From assembly GCA_013823855.1 (NCBI GenBank), contig PNMW01000073.1, forward strand, positions 50,487 through 114,486: DNA of 64,000 nucleotides, in the 5' to 3' direction. This document shows, one piece after another, positions 24,821 through 33,012 of the stretch. Made by a program: the position numbers and the translations under genes. The DNA is from Lysobacteraceae bacterium (GTDB lineage: Bacteria; Pseudomonadota; Gammaproteobacteria; Nevskiales; Nevskiaceae). A model generated the notes under the pieces. The model worked only from the letters and a program-made list of their open reading frames with translations, was not told where the DNA came from and did not search any database. Position 1 is the stretch's first letter, and every line of letters starts with the position of its first letter.

Positions 24821-25903
24821 TCAAGGCACGTCGGTCAGCAGACCTTTCAGCTTCTGCAGGTCGGCCTCGCTGCTGTTCGACAGCACGATGAAGCTGCGGC
24901 CGTGGTCGAGATCGCGCAGCCACAGCGCGTTGCTGCCCTGGATCGCGCCCTGCCGTTCGGCGCAGCGCGTGTCGCGGCCGGCGACCGAGCAGGGATAGGT
25001 CCAGAAGCCGTACGCGACGTAACCCAGCGCTTCGTGCGGGCGCAGCATCGTCGCCGTCGATTGCGCATTCAGCAGCCGCTGCTCGCGCAGCGCCGTGTCG
25101 AAGCGCAGCAGGTCGTCGACGGTCGAGCGCATGCCGCCAGCCGCACCGAAGCTTTCCGGGAAGTACGGCGGATCGGCGCGCAGCGTGGCGGTGGCATCGG
25201 CCTCATCGACGACATAGGCCGAGGCCAGCCGCGGCACCAGGTCGCCGCTGCGCAGCACGGCGGTGTCGCGCAGGCCCAGCGGCGCGGCGATGCGCTCGGC
25301 CACCAGGGTCGCGAACGGCTTGCCTTCCACCGCTTCCAGCAGCTGTTCCAGCAGCCGGTAGTCGATGTTCTTGTAGGCGAAGCGGCTGCCCGGCGGCGAC
25401 TGCAGCGGCCCGCTGCCGAAGCGGGCGACGAAGGCGGCGGCGTCGAGCGGCTGCTGGTACGGCGTCATGCCCTCGGTCTGGTCGCGGTCGGACAGGCCGG
25501 AAGCGTAGGTCAGCAGCTCGTCGACGGTGACCGCCGCGAACGGCTGGTCGGCGTAGGCCGGCAGCCAGGTGCTGATCGGCGCATCGAGGTGCAGCCGCCC
25601 GGCCTCGACCGCCTGCATCACCAGCACTGCGGTGAAGGTCTTGGTCACCGAAGCGATGCGGAAGCGCGTCCGCACCGTGTTCGGCTGCCGCCATTCCTCG
25701 TTGGCGAGCCCGAACGCCTGGCGGTAGACCGGCTTGCCGTGGTCGGCCACCAGCACCACGCCGCGGAAGTGGCTGGCCTTGGCGAAGTCGCCGACAACCG
25801 TGGCGAAGCTCGCCGCCTTCGACGGCGCGGCGGTGGCGGCGGGCAGTGCGGCGCCCAGCACGGCGGCTGCGGCAACGAGGTGAAGCAGGACACGCATCGG
25901 CAT
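24821..25903 (-). CDS. Beta-lactamase-family serine hydrolase
   Basis: Exported penicillin-binding-protein-like hydrolase (class C beta-lactamase/EstB family), 360 residues. A signal peptide covers about 1-27. The nucleophile motif SxxK is in FRIASVTKTFTAVLV (about 93), and the second motif YxN is in FAYKNIDYRLLEQLL (about 175). The ATG at 25903 is followed by a second in-frame ATG two codons later; neither has a strong ribosome site. It is convergent with the MFS gene with only 6 nt between stops. The substrate may be an ester or peptidoglycan peptide. Confidence 0.85.
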   Translation of the reverse strand: MPMRVLLHLVAAAAVLGAALPAATAAPSKAASFATVVGDFAKASHFRGVVLVADHGKPVYRQAFGLANEEWRQPNTVRTRFRIASVTKTFTAVLVMQAVEAGRLHLDAPISTWLPAYADQPFAAVTVDELLTYASGLSDRDQTEGMTPYQQPLDAAAFVARFGSGPLQSPPGSRFAYKNIDYRLLEQLLEAVEGKPFATLVAERIAAPLGLRDTAVLRSGDLVPRLASAYVVDEADATATLRADPPYFPESFGAAGGMRSTVDDLLRFDTALREQRLLNAQSTATMLRPHEALGYVAYGFWTYPCSVAGRDTRCAERQGAIQGSNALWLRDLDHGRSFIVLSNSSEADLQKLKGLLTDVP

Positions 25904-25944
25904 GGACCGGGTTCGAGGTGGAGAACCCGATCGTGCCCGAGCCT

Positions 25945-26904
25945 CTACTTCGGTGCCGCCTCGATCAGCGCCGCCGCCGGTCGCCGGCGCGCGCGAAGGA
26001 TGCCGTCGCCGCCGTAGATCACCAGCGCCATCCAGATCAGCGCGAAGCCGATCGCCCGGGTTTCGGTGAACGGCTCGTGGTACAGGAAGATGCCGAGCAG
26101 CAGCTGCATCGTCGGGCCGATGTACTGGATCAGGCCGACCGTCGAATACGGGATCAGCCGCGCGCCGTAGGCGAACAGCGCCAGCGGAATCGCGGTGACC
26201 AGGCCGCCGGCGAACAGCATCACGTCGATCAGCACGCTGGTGTTGCCGAAGGCGCCGCCGCCGTTGATCTCCAGCCAGGCCAGGTAGACGGCCGCGAACG
26301 GCGCGATCAGCAGGGTTTCGGCGCCGAGGCCGGCAATCGCATCGACCCTGACCATCTTGCGGATCAGCCCGTAGAGGCCGAACGAGATCGCCAGGCTCAG
26401 CGCGATCCACGGCAGCTTGCCGGTCTGGATGGTCAGCCAGGCGACACCGGCGAACGCGAACGCCACCGCCAGCCACTGCGGGCGGTTCAGGCGTTCCTTC
26501 AGGATCAGCACGCCGAGCAGCACGTTGACCAGCGGATTGATGAAGTAGCCGAGGCTGGTTTCCAGCACGTGGCCGGAGTTCACGCCCCAGACGTAGACGA
26601 TCCAGTTGATGCTGATCAGCAGCGCGGTGACGAACAGGCGCAGCCGGGTCGGGCCATCGGCCAGGGCCGCGCGGACATGGCCGAGCTGGCCGCGAAAGCC
26701 CAGCCAGGCGAGCACGAACAGGCAGCACCAGAGCAGGCGGTGCGACATGATCTGCAGCGCCGGGACGCTGTTCATCGGCTTCAGATACAGCGGCAGCAGG
26801 CCCCAGATCAGGAAGGCGCCGATGGTGGCGGCGTGGCCGCGATTGAACGCGGCACGAGGCTCAGCGAGGAGCTCCGCAGCTGGCGCGGACGATGGAACGG
26901 ACAT
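25945..26904 (-). CDS. rarD: EamA family transporter RarD
   Basis: Inner-membrane drug/metabolite-transporter superfamily protein, 319 residues, with ten predicted membrane helices. Family signatures include GAFLIWGLLPLYLK (about 29), INWIVYVWGVNSGHVLETSL (about 98-117), GYFINPLVNVLLGVL and YSTVGLIQYIGPTMQLLLGI. RarD was named for chloramphenicol sensitivity, but its physiological substrate is uncertain. It is divergent from the lipoprotein gene at 27.1 kb with about 200 nt of intergenic DNA, and it lies 41 nt upstream of the serine hydrolase on the same strand. Confidence 0.9.
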   Translation of the reverse strand: MSVPSSAPAAELLAEPRAAFNRGHAATIGAFLIWGLLPLYLKPMNSVPALQIMSHRLLWCCLFVLAWLGFRGQLGHVRAALADGPTRLRLFVTALLISINWIVYVWGVNSGHVLETSLGYFINPLVNVLLGVLILKERLNRPQWLAVAFAFAGVAWLTIQTGKLPWIALSLAISFGLYGLIRKMVRVDAIAGLGAETLLIAPFAAVYLAWLEINGGGAFGNTSVLIDVMLFAGGLVTAIPLALFAYGARLIPYSTVGLIQYIGPTMQLLLGIFLYHEPFTETRAIGFALIWMALVIYGGDGILRARRRPAAALIEAAPK

Positions 26905-27110
26905 CTGTGAACCCGGCGATGGCCCTTACGCTGATTAATCCAGCGGGAAATGATACTTCGGTCACAGTTTCCGGATTGTCGGGCCTCGAAACGGAATGTC
27001 TGAAATGGCGCGTGGTGGTTCCTGAGAATCAAACTGAAGCCGCGATCACGTCGCCGACGCGAGCACTCGTAATCCGTGCTGCGCCGCAACCAAAACGAAC
27101 GGGGATGAAC

Positions 27111-28151
27111 ATGCTCAGTACTTCACGCTTCAAGGTCCCGCTACCGGGCTTCACTGTTTTGGCACTGGCTGGATTTTGGGTCTTATCCGGCTGCGCCCCG
27201 GTCACGTCGAAGGAGCTGCGCGCCAAAGAAAACGCGGAGGGGTTGATCTACTACATGCCGAAGCAGGACATCGTCGTCACCTATATCCGCTCCGACGGCA
27301 CGACCGCAGCAACCCTCACGGCCGTGGCTGGACCGGCGTATGCGGACATGACCAAGCGCTATGTGCTGAACGTGGACGGTGTGCTGACCGCCAATCGGGC
27401 TACCGACGTGAAGGTTTCGAAGGCCGGGCTGCTGGAATCCTCAAGTGCCAAGCTCGAAAGCAAGGTCGGGGAGATTGCTGTCGAGATCGCGAAAGCGGCG
27501 AGCTCCGTCAGGCGCCAGATCGAGAATAAACCTCCGGAAGCATGTCAGGGCTTCAAGGAGTACACGATGGCTATCGATCCGTCCGCCTTGGACGGCAAGG
27601 GCTCCAAGTCGTTCTGTGGTTTCACCGTCACCATCGACAACGGCAAAGACACGACCCAGACGGATTCGATCGGCGATGTGACGCCCAAATCCGACGCCGG
27701 CTACTACTACCGTCAGGGCCGACCCTACCGGGTCATGGTTTGCCCGGAGCCGGCCGACAAAAAAGAGTGCGGTGGTCAGAACAACATCCTTGATGCCGTT
27801 GTAAGTTCGCCGACAGCGGCTCCGGTGCAGTTCATTCCGGTGACCAAAGCCCTGTTCGCGGATAACGACAGCCTCATCGTTTTCAGCGACGGCACGCTGC
27901 AGCAGTACAAGGAAGTCAAGAACAGCGAACTGCTGGGCTTTGCCAGCATTCCCGCCGATATTGTCGGGGCTTACTTCGAGGCGGCCGGCAAACTGTTCGG
28001 CTTCTTGAATACCAAAAACACGAATGAGGCGGAGTTGCTCGACTCGAAACTCAAGCTCGATCTCGTGAAGATGCGCTACGACGCCTGCCTGGTCGCAATC
28101 AACAACAAGGACGATCCGGCGATCGAAAGCCTGGGTTGCAAAGGCGACTGA
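27111..28151 (+). CDS. Orphan lipoprotein of lower GC
   Basis: I do not recognise this family. The product (346 residues from ATG 27111) starts with a signal peptide and lipobox (FWVLSGCAPV), so it is a predicted lipoprotein. It continues with a segment rich in beta strands (YYMPKQDIVVTYIRSDG), paired cysteines, and a C-terminal helical region ending DPAIESLGCKGD. ATG 27111 is preceded by ACGGGG with 6-nt spacing; the ATG two codons earlier (27105) abuts the GGGG. Codon use is less GC-rich than neighbours, hinting at transfer. A 15-bp hairpin follows the stop. Confidence 0.75.
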   Translation: MLSTSRFKVPLPGFTVLALAGFWVLSGCAPVTSKELRAKENAEGLIYYMPKQDIVVTYIRSDGTTAATLTAVAGPAYADMTKRYVLNVDGVLTANRATDVKVSKAGLLESSSAKLESKVGEIAVEIAKAASSVRRQIENKPPEACQGFKEYTMAIDPSALDGKGSKSFCGFTVTIDNGKDTTQTDSIGDVTPKSDAGYYYRQGRPYRVMVCPEPADKKECGGQNNILDAVVSSPTAAPVQFIPVTKALFADNDSLIVFSDGTLQQYKEVKNSELLGFASIPADIVGAYFEAAGKLFGFLNTKNTNEAELLDSKLKLDLVKMRYDACLVAINNKDDPAIESLGCKGD

Positions 28152-28153
28152 GC

Positions 28154-28195
28154 CAAGCAGCGCGAACGGCGCGTCCACGTCGTTCGCGCTGCTTG
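28154..28195 (+). terminator. 15-bp hairpin after the lipoprotein gene
   Basis: CAAGCAGCGCGAACG (28154-28168) is perfectly complementary to CGTTCGCGCTGCTTG (28181-28195) across a 12-nt loop. It begins 3 nt after the lipoprotein stop. There is no T-run after it, so a factor-independent terminator is not certain; transcript stabilisation is an alternative. Confidence 0.6.
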
Positions 28196-28244
28196 CCGGG
28201 AGGTGCGGATTCGTTGCGGCCGCGTCGGCGATGATGGCGGCCTG

Positions 28245-30698
28245 ATGCCGACGACCACCGATATCGAAGACTGGTACGCCCGCCGAGGCTGGACCGTGTT
28301 CGCGTTCCAGCGCGGCTGCTGGGACGCCTACCGGCGCGGCGAATCCGGGCTGATCCATGCGCCGACCGGCTGCGGCAAGACGCTTGCCGCCTGGCTCGGG
28401 CCGCTGCTCGAAGCGGAAGGCGGGGACGAGCCGGTCCGGGTGCTGTGGATCACGCCGATGCGCGCACTCGCCGCCGACACCACCGCCAGCCTGCAGGCCG
28501 CCTGCGAGGCGCTGGCCGTGCCGTGGAAGGTCGAATGCCGCACCGGCGATACCCCGTCCGGCGCGCGGGCCAAGCAGCGCAAGCGGCTGCCGCAATGTCT
28601 GGTCACCACCCCGGAATCGGCCTCGCTGCTGCTGTCCTATGCCGACCTGATTCCGCAGTGGCGGGGCTTGCGAGCGGTGGTCGTCGACGAATGGCACGAG
28701 CTGCTGGCGACCAAGCGCGGCGTGCAGACCGAGCTGGTGATCGCAAGGCTGCGGGCGCTGGCGCCGGGGCTGCGCGTCTGGGGTTTGTCGGCGACGCTCG
28801 GCAATCTCGATGAGGCATTGGCGACGCTGCTCGGATCATCCAACCCTCTCCCTGCGGGCGAGGGCGGCGCGAAGCGCCGGGTGAGGGCGCGCGGCCAGAC
28901 CTACGGCGCCGACCTGCCGAAGACCCTGCACATCGACACGCTGGTCCCCGACGCCGTCGACCGCTTCCCCTGGGGCGGTCACATGGGCCTGCCGCTGCTG
29001 CCGAAGGTCGCCGGGGTGCTCGACCGCGCCGGCAGCACCCTGGTGTTCACGAACACGCGCGCCCAGGCCGAGCGCTGGTTCGAGGCGATCCAGATGATCC
29101 GCCCGGAACTGCCGAGCGCCCTGCATCACGGCTCGATCGACGCCGAGGCGCGGGCGGCGGTCGAGCAGGGGCTCAAGGACGGCGCGCTGCGCGTGGTGGT
29201 GGCGACCAGCTCGCTCGATCTGGGGGTGGATTTCTCGCCGGTCGAGCAGGTCGTGCAGATCGGCGGGCCGAAGGGCGTGGCGCGGCTGCTGCAGCGCGCC
29301 GGGCGCTCCGGCCACCAGCCGGGGGTGGCGAGCCGCATCGTCTGCGTGCCGACCCATGCACTGGAACTGGCCGAGTTCGCCGCCGCCCGCGCGGCGGTCG
29401 AACAGCGGCGGATCGAGGTACGCCAGCCGCTGGTCAACTGCCTCGACGTGCTGGCCCAGCATGTCGTGACGCTGGCGCTGACCGGCACGATGACCGCGCA
29501 GGCGATCCGCGCCGAGATCGCCAGCAGCCACGCCTACGCCACGCTGCCGGACGCCGAATGGCAGTGGGTGCTCGATTTCGTGATGCGCGGCGGTGCGCTG
29601 CACGCCTATCCGCAGTTCCGGAAAGTGATCGCCCGCGACGACGGCGTGCTGATCGTCGATGACGCGACGGTTGCCCGCCGCCACCGGATGAGCGTCGGCA
29701 CCATCACTGCGGACTCGATGATGCGTGTCAAGTACCTGAGCGGCGCCGGCGTCGGCTCGGTCGAGGAAAGCTTCATCGCGCGGCTCAAACCCGGCGAAAG
29801 CTTCCTGTTCGCCGGCCGCAAGCTGACGCTGGTGCGGATCAGGGACATGGCCGCGTACGTCAAGCCGGGCGGCAACAGCCAGACCATTCCGCGCTGGAAC
29901 GGCGGCAAGATGCCGCTGTCGTCGACGCTCGCGGCCAGCCTCGTCGAGCTGCTTGCCGCAGCGGAGCGCCATCCCGCGCCGGAGCTGCAGGCGCTGGCAC
30001 CGCTGCTGGCGATCCAGCGCCAGTGGTCGCGGCTGCCGCAGCCCGGCGTGCTGCTCGCCGAGCGGGCGACCTCGCGCGAAGGCGAGCACCTGTTCGTCTA
30101 CCCGTTCGCCGGCCGCCATGTCCACGAGGGGCTGGCGGCGCTGCTGGCGTGGCGGCTGTCGAAGCGCGCGAAGATCACTGCCACGCTGACGCCGAACGAC
30201 TACGGCTTCGAGCTGCTGGCCGAATCCTTGCCGGCGCTCGATGGTGAAACCCTGAAGGCGCTGCTGGCACCGGCGGATCTGGACATCGACCTGCCCGCCA
30301 GCCTCAACGCCGCCGAAATGGCCAAGCGCCGCTTCCGCGAGATCGCCCGCGTCGCCGGCCTCGTGTTCGAGGGCTATCCGGGCAATGGCAAGACCGTGAA
30401 GCAGGTACAGGTGTCATCGGGCCTGCTGTTCGACGTGCTGAGCAAGTACGACCGCGACAACCTGCTGACCCGGCAGGCGCTGGCCGAAGTGCTTGAACAC
30501 CAGCTCGATTACCGCCGCCTGCGCAACGCCGTGCAGCAGATCGCGCAGCAGCACGTGACGATCATCGACACTCCGCGCTTCACGCCGTTCGCGTTCCCGC
30601 TGTGGGCGGAGCGGATCGGCTCGAGGCTCAGCACCGAGGATTGGAAGGACCGGGTGCTGAAAATGGCGGCGAGCCTGGAGAAAGCGGCAGCGCGCTGA
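28245..30698 (+). CDS. Ligase-associated DEXH-box helicase (Lhr-like)
   Basis: Superfamily 2 DNA helicase of 817 residues, the Lhr-core-like partner of the ATP-dependent ligase/exonuclease damage-response module. Walker A is APTGCGKT (39-46), the DExH box is VVVDEWHELL (about 149), motif III is LSATLGNLDEA, and motif VI is LLQRAGRSGHQPG (about 349). The C-terminal ~400 residues follow Lhr winged-helix and DUF4910-like organisation (PLVNCLDVLAQHVVTLAL; GNGKTVKQVQVSSGLLFDVL). A palindromic stretch encodes SNPLPAGEGGAKRRVRA between the two RecA domains, absent in relatives. The ATG at 28245 is preferred because the protein then begins near the canonical MPxxx...EDWY start. Confidence 0.92.
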   Translation: MPTTTDIEDWYARRGWTVFAFQRGCWDAYRRGESGLIHAPTGCGKTLAAWLGPLLEAEGGDEPVRVLWITPMRALAADTTASLQAACEALAVPWKVECRTGDTPSGARAKQRKRLPQCLVTTPESASLLLSYADLIPQWRGLRAVVVDEWHELLATKRGVQTELVIARLRALAPGLRVWGLSATLGNLDEALATLLGSSNPLPAGEGGAKRRVRARGQTYGADLPKTLHIDTLVPDAVDRFPWGGHMGLPLLPKVAGVLDRAGSTLVFTNTRAQAERWFEAIQMIRPELPSALHHGSIDAEARAAVEQGLKDGALRVVVATSSLDLGVDFSPVEQVVQIGGPKGVARLLQRAGRSGHQPGVASRIVCVPTHALELAEFAAARAAVEQRRIEVRQPLVNCLDVLAQHVVTLALTGTMTAQAIRAEIASSHAYATLPDAEWQWVLDFVMRGGALHAYPQFRKVIARDDGVLIVDDATVARRHRMSVGTITADSMMRVKYLSGAGVGSVEESFIARLKPGESFLFAGRKLTLVRIRDMAAYVKPGGNSQTIPRWNGGKMPLSSTLAASLVELLAAAERHPAPELQALAPLLAIQRQWSRLPQPGVLLAERATSREGEHLFVYPFAGRHVHEGLAALLAWRLSKRAKITATLTPNDYGFELLAESLPALDGETLKALLAPADLDIDLPASLNAAEMAKRRFREIARVAGLVFEGYPGNGKTVKQVQVSSGLLFDVLSKYDRDNLLTRQALAEVLEHQLDYRRLRNAVQQIAQQHVTIIDTPRFTPFAFPLWAERIGSRLSTEDWKDRVLKMAASLEKAAAR
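28844..28890. repeat. Palindromic repeat inserted in the helicase coding frame
   Basis: The segment starts CCCTCTCCCTGCGGGCGAGG and contains an inner CGGCGC-GAA-GCGCCG hairpin (28865-28879), then GGGTGAGGG. This CCCTCTCCC...GAGGG...GGGTGAGGG layout is a widespread intergenic repeat in gammaproteobacteria. Here it stays in frame and adds about 16 residues (about 200-215) to the helicase, between the RecA-like domains. Confidence 0.65.
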
Positions 30699-30931
30699 GG
30701 TCGTCCGGCGTGCTGGCGCCTTGGAATCGGCCTGCGCCGACCTACGCCGTGAAGCATCGCCTCGCGGCATTTCTGCATGGGGGCGATCGGCAGGGCGTCG
30801 ATCAGGCGATCGAGATCATCCGAAGGCAGCCCGTGGATCTCCAGCGAGTGTCGCGCTGGGCGAACAAGGAACCACGCCCCGGCCCCGTGCGATTCGCGCT
30901 GATACGAAGCGCCTTGGCGGCGGCCTTGCAC
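30509..30931 (-). CDS. Possible small protein, doubtful
   Basis: A reading frame of 140 codons from a GTG at 30931. The first ~55 residues (SYQRESHGAGAWFLVRPARH, then SLEIHGLPSDDLDRLIDALP) look protein-like, while the rest overlaps the 3' end of the helicase gene in antisense and is likely not coding. No family is recognised. It might be the remnant of a gene in the 336-nt gap between helicase and HMG-CoA reductase. Confidence 0.2.
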   Translation of the reverse strand: MQGRRQGASYQRESHGAGAWFLVRPARHSLEIHGLPSDDLDRLIDALPIAPMQKCREAMLHGVGRRRPIPRRQHAGRPQRAAAFSRLAAIFSTRSFQSSVLSLEPIRSAHSGNANGVKRGVSMIVTCCCAICCTALRRRR

Positions 30932-31034
30932 TGACGCACGATGGCATGCGGCGAGACTGAATCAAGGCCATCGTCCTCACAGGCGTGGCAGCATCCAGCG
31001 TCATCCCGACTCGACCCGTGAGCTCCCGCCCGCC
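30699..31034. other. 336-nt intergenic gap before HMG-CoA reductase
   Basis: No confident gene, RNA or repeat. It contains the doubtful minus-strand frame noted above (30699-30931) and, closer to the HMG-CoA reductase gene, ordinary non-coding sequence that must hold its promoter. GC is slightly lower than in the flanking genes. Confidence 0.5.
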
Positions 31035-32225
31035 ATGACCCAGACCCCGCCGCCTGCCGCCCCGAAGATCCCGCGCGACAAGGCCGACGACTACACCGCC
31101 GAAGCAGCCAGCGCCCGCCGCGCGTTCGTGCAGGCGCAGACCGGCAGCGCCCTCGAACACGTCGGCCAGTACTCGTTCGGCCCCGGCGTGCTGCCCGGCA
31201 ACATCGAGAACTTCATCGGCGTGGCCCAGGTGCCGATCGGCCTGGCCGGCCCGCTGCGCATCCGTGGCGAGCACGCCAACGGCGATTTCTACATCCCGAT
31301 GGCCACCACCGAAGGCACGCTGGTGGCGAGCTACAACCGCGGCATGCGGCTGCTCAGCGAACACGGCGGCGTGAAGTGCACGGTGGTGGACGACCACATG
31401 CAGCGCTCGCCGGTCTTCATGTTCGAAGACGCGCTGGCCGCCCGCGGCTTCGGCGAATGGGTGAGCGCCCACCACGCGGAGATCGCCGCCGCCGCCGAAG
31501 CGACGACCCGGATCGGCAAGCTGAAGGTGATCGGCCAGTACGCGGTCGGCAACCTGCGCTACCTGCGCTTCAACTACGCAACCGGCGATGCCGCCGGCCA
31601 GAACATGGTCGGCAAGGCCACGCTCGCCGCCTGCCAGTGGATCCAGGCGAACCACCCGCTGCACCCGAATTTCCTGTTGTCCGGCAACATCGACACCGAC
31701 AAGAAGCACTCGCAGATCAACACGCTGAACACGCGCGGCAAGCGGGTGATCGCCGAAATCACGCTGAAGGATTCGATCCTCAAGCCGCTGATGGGCGTTA
31801 CCGGCCAGCAGCTGTTCCACGCGCGCCAGATCAGCCAGGCCGGTGCGTTCATCGCCGGCAGCGCCAACAACGCCGCCCATGCCGCCAACGGCATCACCGC
31901 GCTGTTCATCGCCTGCGGGCAGGACGTGGCCAACGTCGCTGAATCCCACGCCGCCACCACCTACTGCCAGCTGCTCGACAACGGCGACTACTACTGGTCG
32001 ATCACCCTCACCAGCCTGATCTGCGCCACCTACGGCGGCGGCACCGGCCTGGCCACGCAGCGCGAATGCCTGGAAATGCTCGGCTGCTACGGCCGGGGCG
32101 GCGCGCTGAAGTTCGCGGAGATCTGCGCCGGCGTGGTGCTGGCCGGGGAAACCTCACTCAGCTCGGCGATCCTGGCCGGGGATTGGGTGTCGTCGCATGA
32201 CCAGCTGGGGCGGAATCGGCCGTGA
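31035..32225 (+). CDS. Hydroxymethylglutaryl-CoA reductase, class I-like
   Basis: NADPH-type HMG-CoA reductase, 396 residues, interconverting HMG-CoA and mevalonate. Motifs: ENFIGVAQVPIGLAGPL (substrate site, about 56-72), ATTEGTLVAS with the catalytic Glu (about 96), NIDTDKKHSQIN with the catalytic Lys (about 217-228), CGQDVANVAESHA with the catalytic Asp (about 296), and WVSSHDQLGRNRP at the C-terminus with the general-acid His. This order is like class I enzymes, although bacterial HMGRs are often class II. No other mevalonate gene lies in the window. The role, sterol-type precursor synthesis or mevalonate catabolism, is open. Confidence 0.9.
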   Translation: MTQTPPPAAPKIPRDKADDYTAEAASARRAFVQAQTGSALEHVGQYSFGPGVLPGNIENFIGVAQVPIGLAGPLRIRGEHANGDFYIPMATTEGTLVASYNRGMRLLSEHGGVKCTVVDDHMQRSPVFMFEDALAARGFGEWVSAHHAEIAAAAEATTRIGKLKVIGQYAVGNLRYLRFNYATGDAAGQNMVGKATLAACQWIQANHPLHPNFLLSGNIDTDKKHSQINTLNTRGKRVIAEITLKDSILKPLMGVTGQQLFHARQISQAGAFIAGSANNAAHAANGITALFIACGQDVANVAESHAATTYCQLLDNGDYYWSITLTSLICATYGGGTGLATQRECLEMLGCYGRGGALKFAEICAGVVLAGETSLSSAILAGDWVSSHDQLGRNRP

Positions 32226-32298
32226 GGGCGTCGTGCCGCCTGCCCCCGCGTTCTGCCCTTGGCTCGCTGCGCACGGATCGGTGTTATCCGGCGTTTGT

Positions 32299-32331
32299 GC
32301 ACGATAATCTTGTCGTGGCGGTTTATCGTGC
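32299..32331. promoter_or_regulatory. 9-bp inverted repeat upstream of the Mrr-like gene
   Basis: GCACGATAA (32299-32307) and TTATCGTGC (32323-32331) form a perfect inverted repeat with a 15-nt spacer, 34 nt before the ATG. The left arm includes GATAAT, a plausible -10 element. It may be an operator, or a recombination-site remnant. Confidence 0.4.
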
Positions 32332-32364
32332 GTCATTGCAGCCTAACTGTAATAAGGGCCTACG

Positions 32365-32910
32365 ATGCCTTTCATAAAGCACATCCTGTCGATATCGCCC
32401 CGCAATTTTGAGCTGGCGGTGAAGGGCATCTTAGATGCCTCTGGCGCGACTCTTACGAGTTACGAGTCCAAACACCTTGAGCCTCTGGTCGGACAAGACG
32501 GCGAATACATCATCGACGTAGTGGCGAGGTTCAGTGCGTTAGGTGCGGTTTTCGTGGTCCTGATTGAATGCAAGCACCATAAGCGCAAGGTTGAACGTCA
32601 CGACGTGCAGGTTCTGCATTCCAAGGTAACTTCAACGGGTGCACATAAGGGCATGCTGTTTTCGGTTTCTGGGTTTCAATCCGGTGCCATTCAGTATGCG
32701 GACAATCATGGTATTGCGCTTGTGCAGCTAGCCGCCGGTAGTACTTCTTGGTTCACCAAGAGCTTAGGCCCCGAGACACCGGCCCCTCCATTCGCCAGTA
32801 TTCCTGACTACATAGGTTGGTGGCATCACGACACTTATATGAGCTTAGTTTCAGAACAGTTCGGAGAGTACACGTTGAACGCGCTGGGGCTTGCGAGCAA
32901 TGAGCCCTAA
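32365..32910 (+). CDS. Mrr-like restriction endonuclease domain protein
   Basis: Stand-alone PD-(D/E)xK nuclease of 181 residues, of the restriction endonuclease/Mrr-cat type. Catalytic residues are visible as Asp51 in YIIDVVARF and Glu68/Lys70 in VLIECKHHKRKV, followed by the Q-containing helix (RHDVQVLHSKV). There is no winged-helix DNA-binding domain, so specificity must come from a partner or is lax. GC is visibly lower than in flanking genes. The stop codon lies in the first core site of an attC-like site, as in integron cassettes. A defence or mobile-element role is inferred. Confidence 0.8.
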   Translation: MPFIKHILSISPRNFELAVKGILDASGATLTSYESKHLEPLVGQDGEYIIDVVARFSALGAVFVVLIECKHHKRKVERHDVQVLHSKVTSTGAHKGMLFSVSGFQSGAIQYADNHGIALVQLAAGSTSWFTKSLGPETPAPPFASIPDYIGWWHHDTYMSLVSEQFGEYTLNALGLASNEP

Positions 32911-32982
32911 CCAGAGCATCAAGCCGACTTCCGCGCCTCCGCTGCGCTCCGGCGCGGCTGCGGCTTATGCTCGGCGTGAGGT
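32905..32982 (+). repeat. Integron attC-like recombination site
   Basis: The layout matches attC sites: R'' CCCTAAC (32905-32911), 8-nt spacer, L'' CAAGCCGA (32920-32927), an imperfect stem-loop arm with CGCGCC/GGCGCG, L' CGGCTT (32961-32966), 9-nt spacer, and R' GTGAGGT (32976-32982). Spacings equal those of known gammaproteobacterial cassette sites. R' deviates from GTTRRRY at one base and R'' from RYYYAAC at one base, so the site may be decayed. No integron integrase gene is in the window. Confidence 0.7.
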
Positions 32983-33012
32983 CTCACATCCCACCACTCA
33001 GGCGCACTTACG

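Noticed and set aside
32341..32347. GCCTAAC as a second attC R'' core site before the Mrr-like gene
   Set aside because: No L box or R' partner follows at the required spacing before the start codon, so a chance match is likelier.
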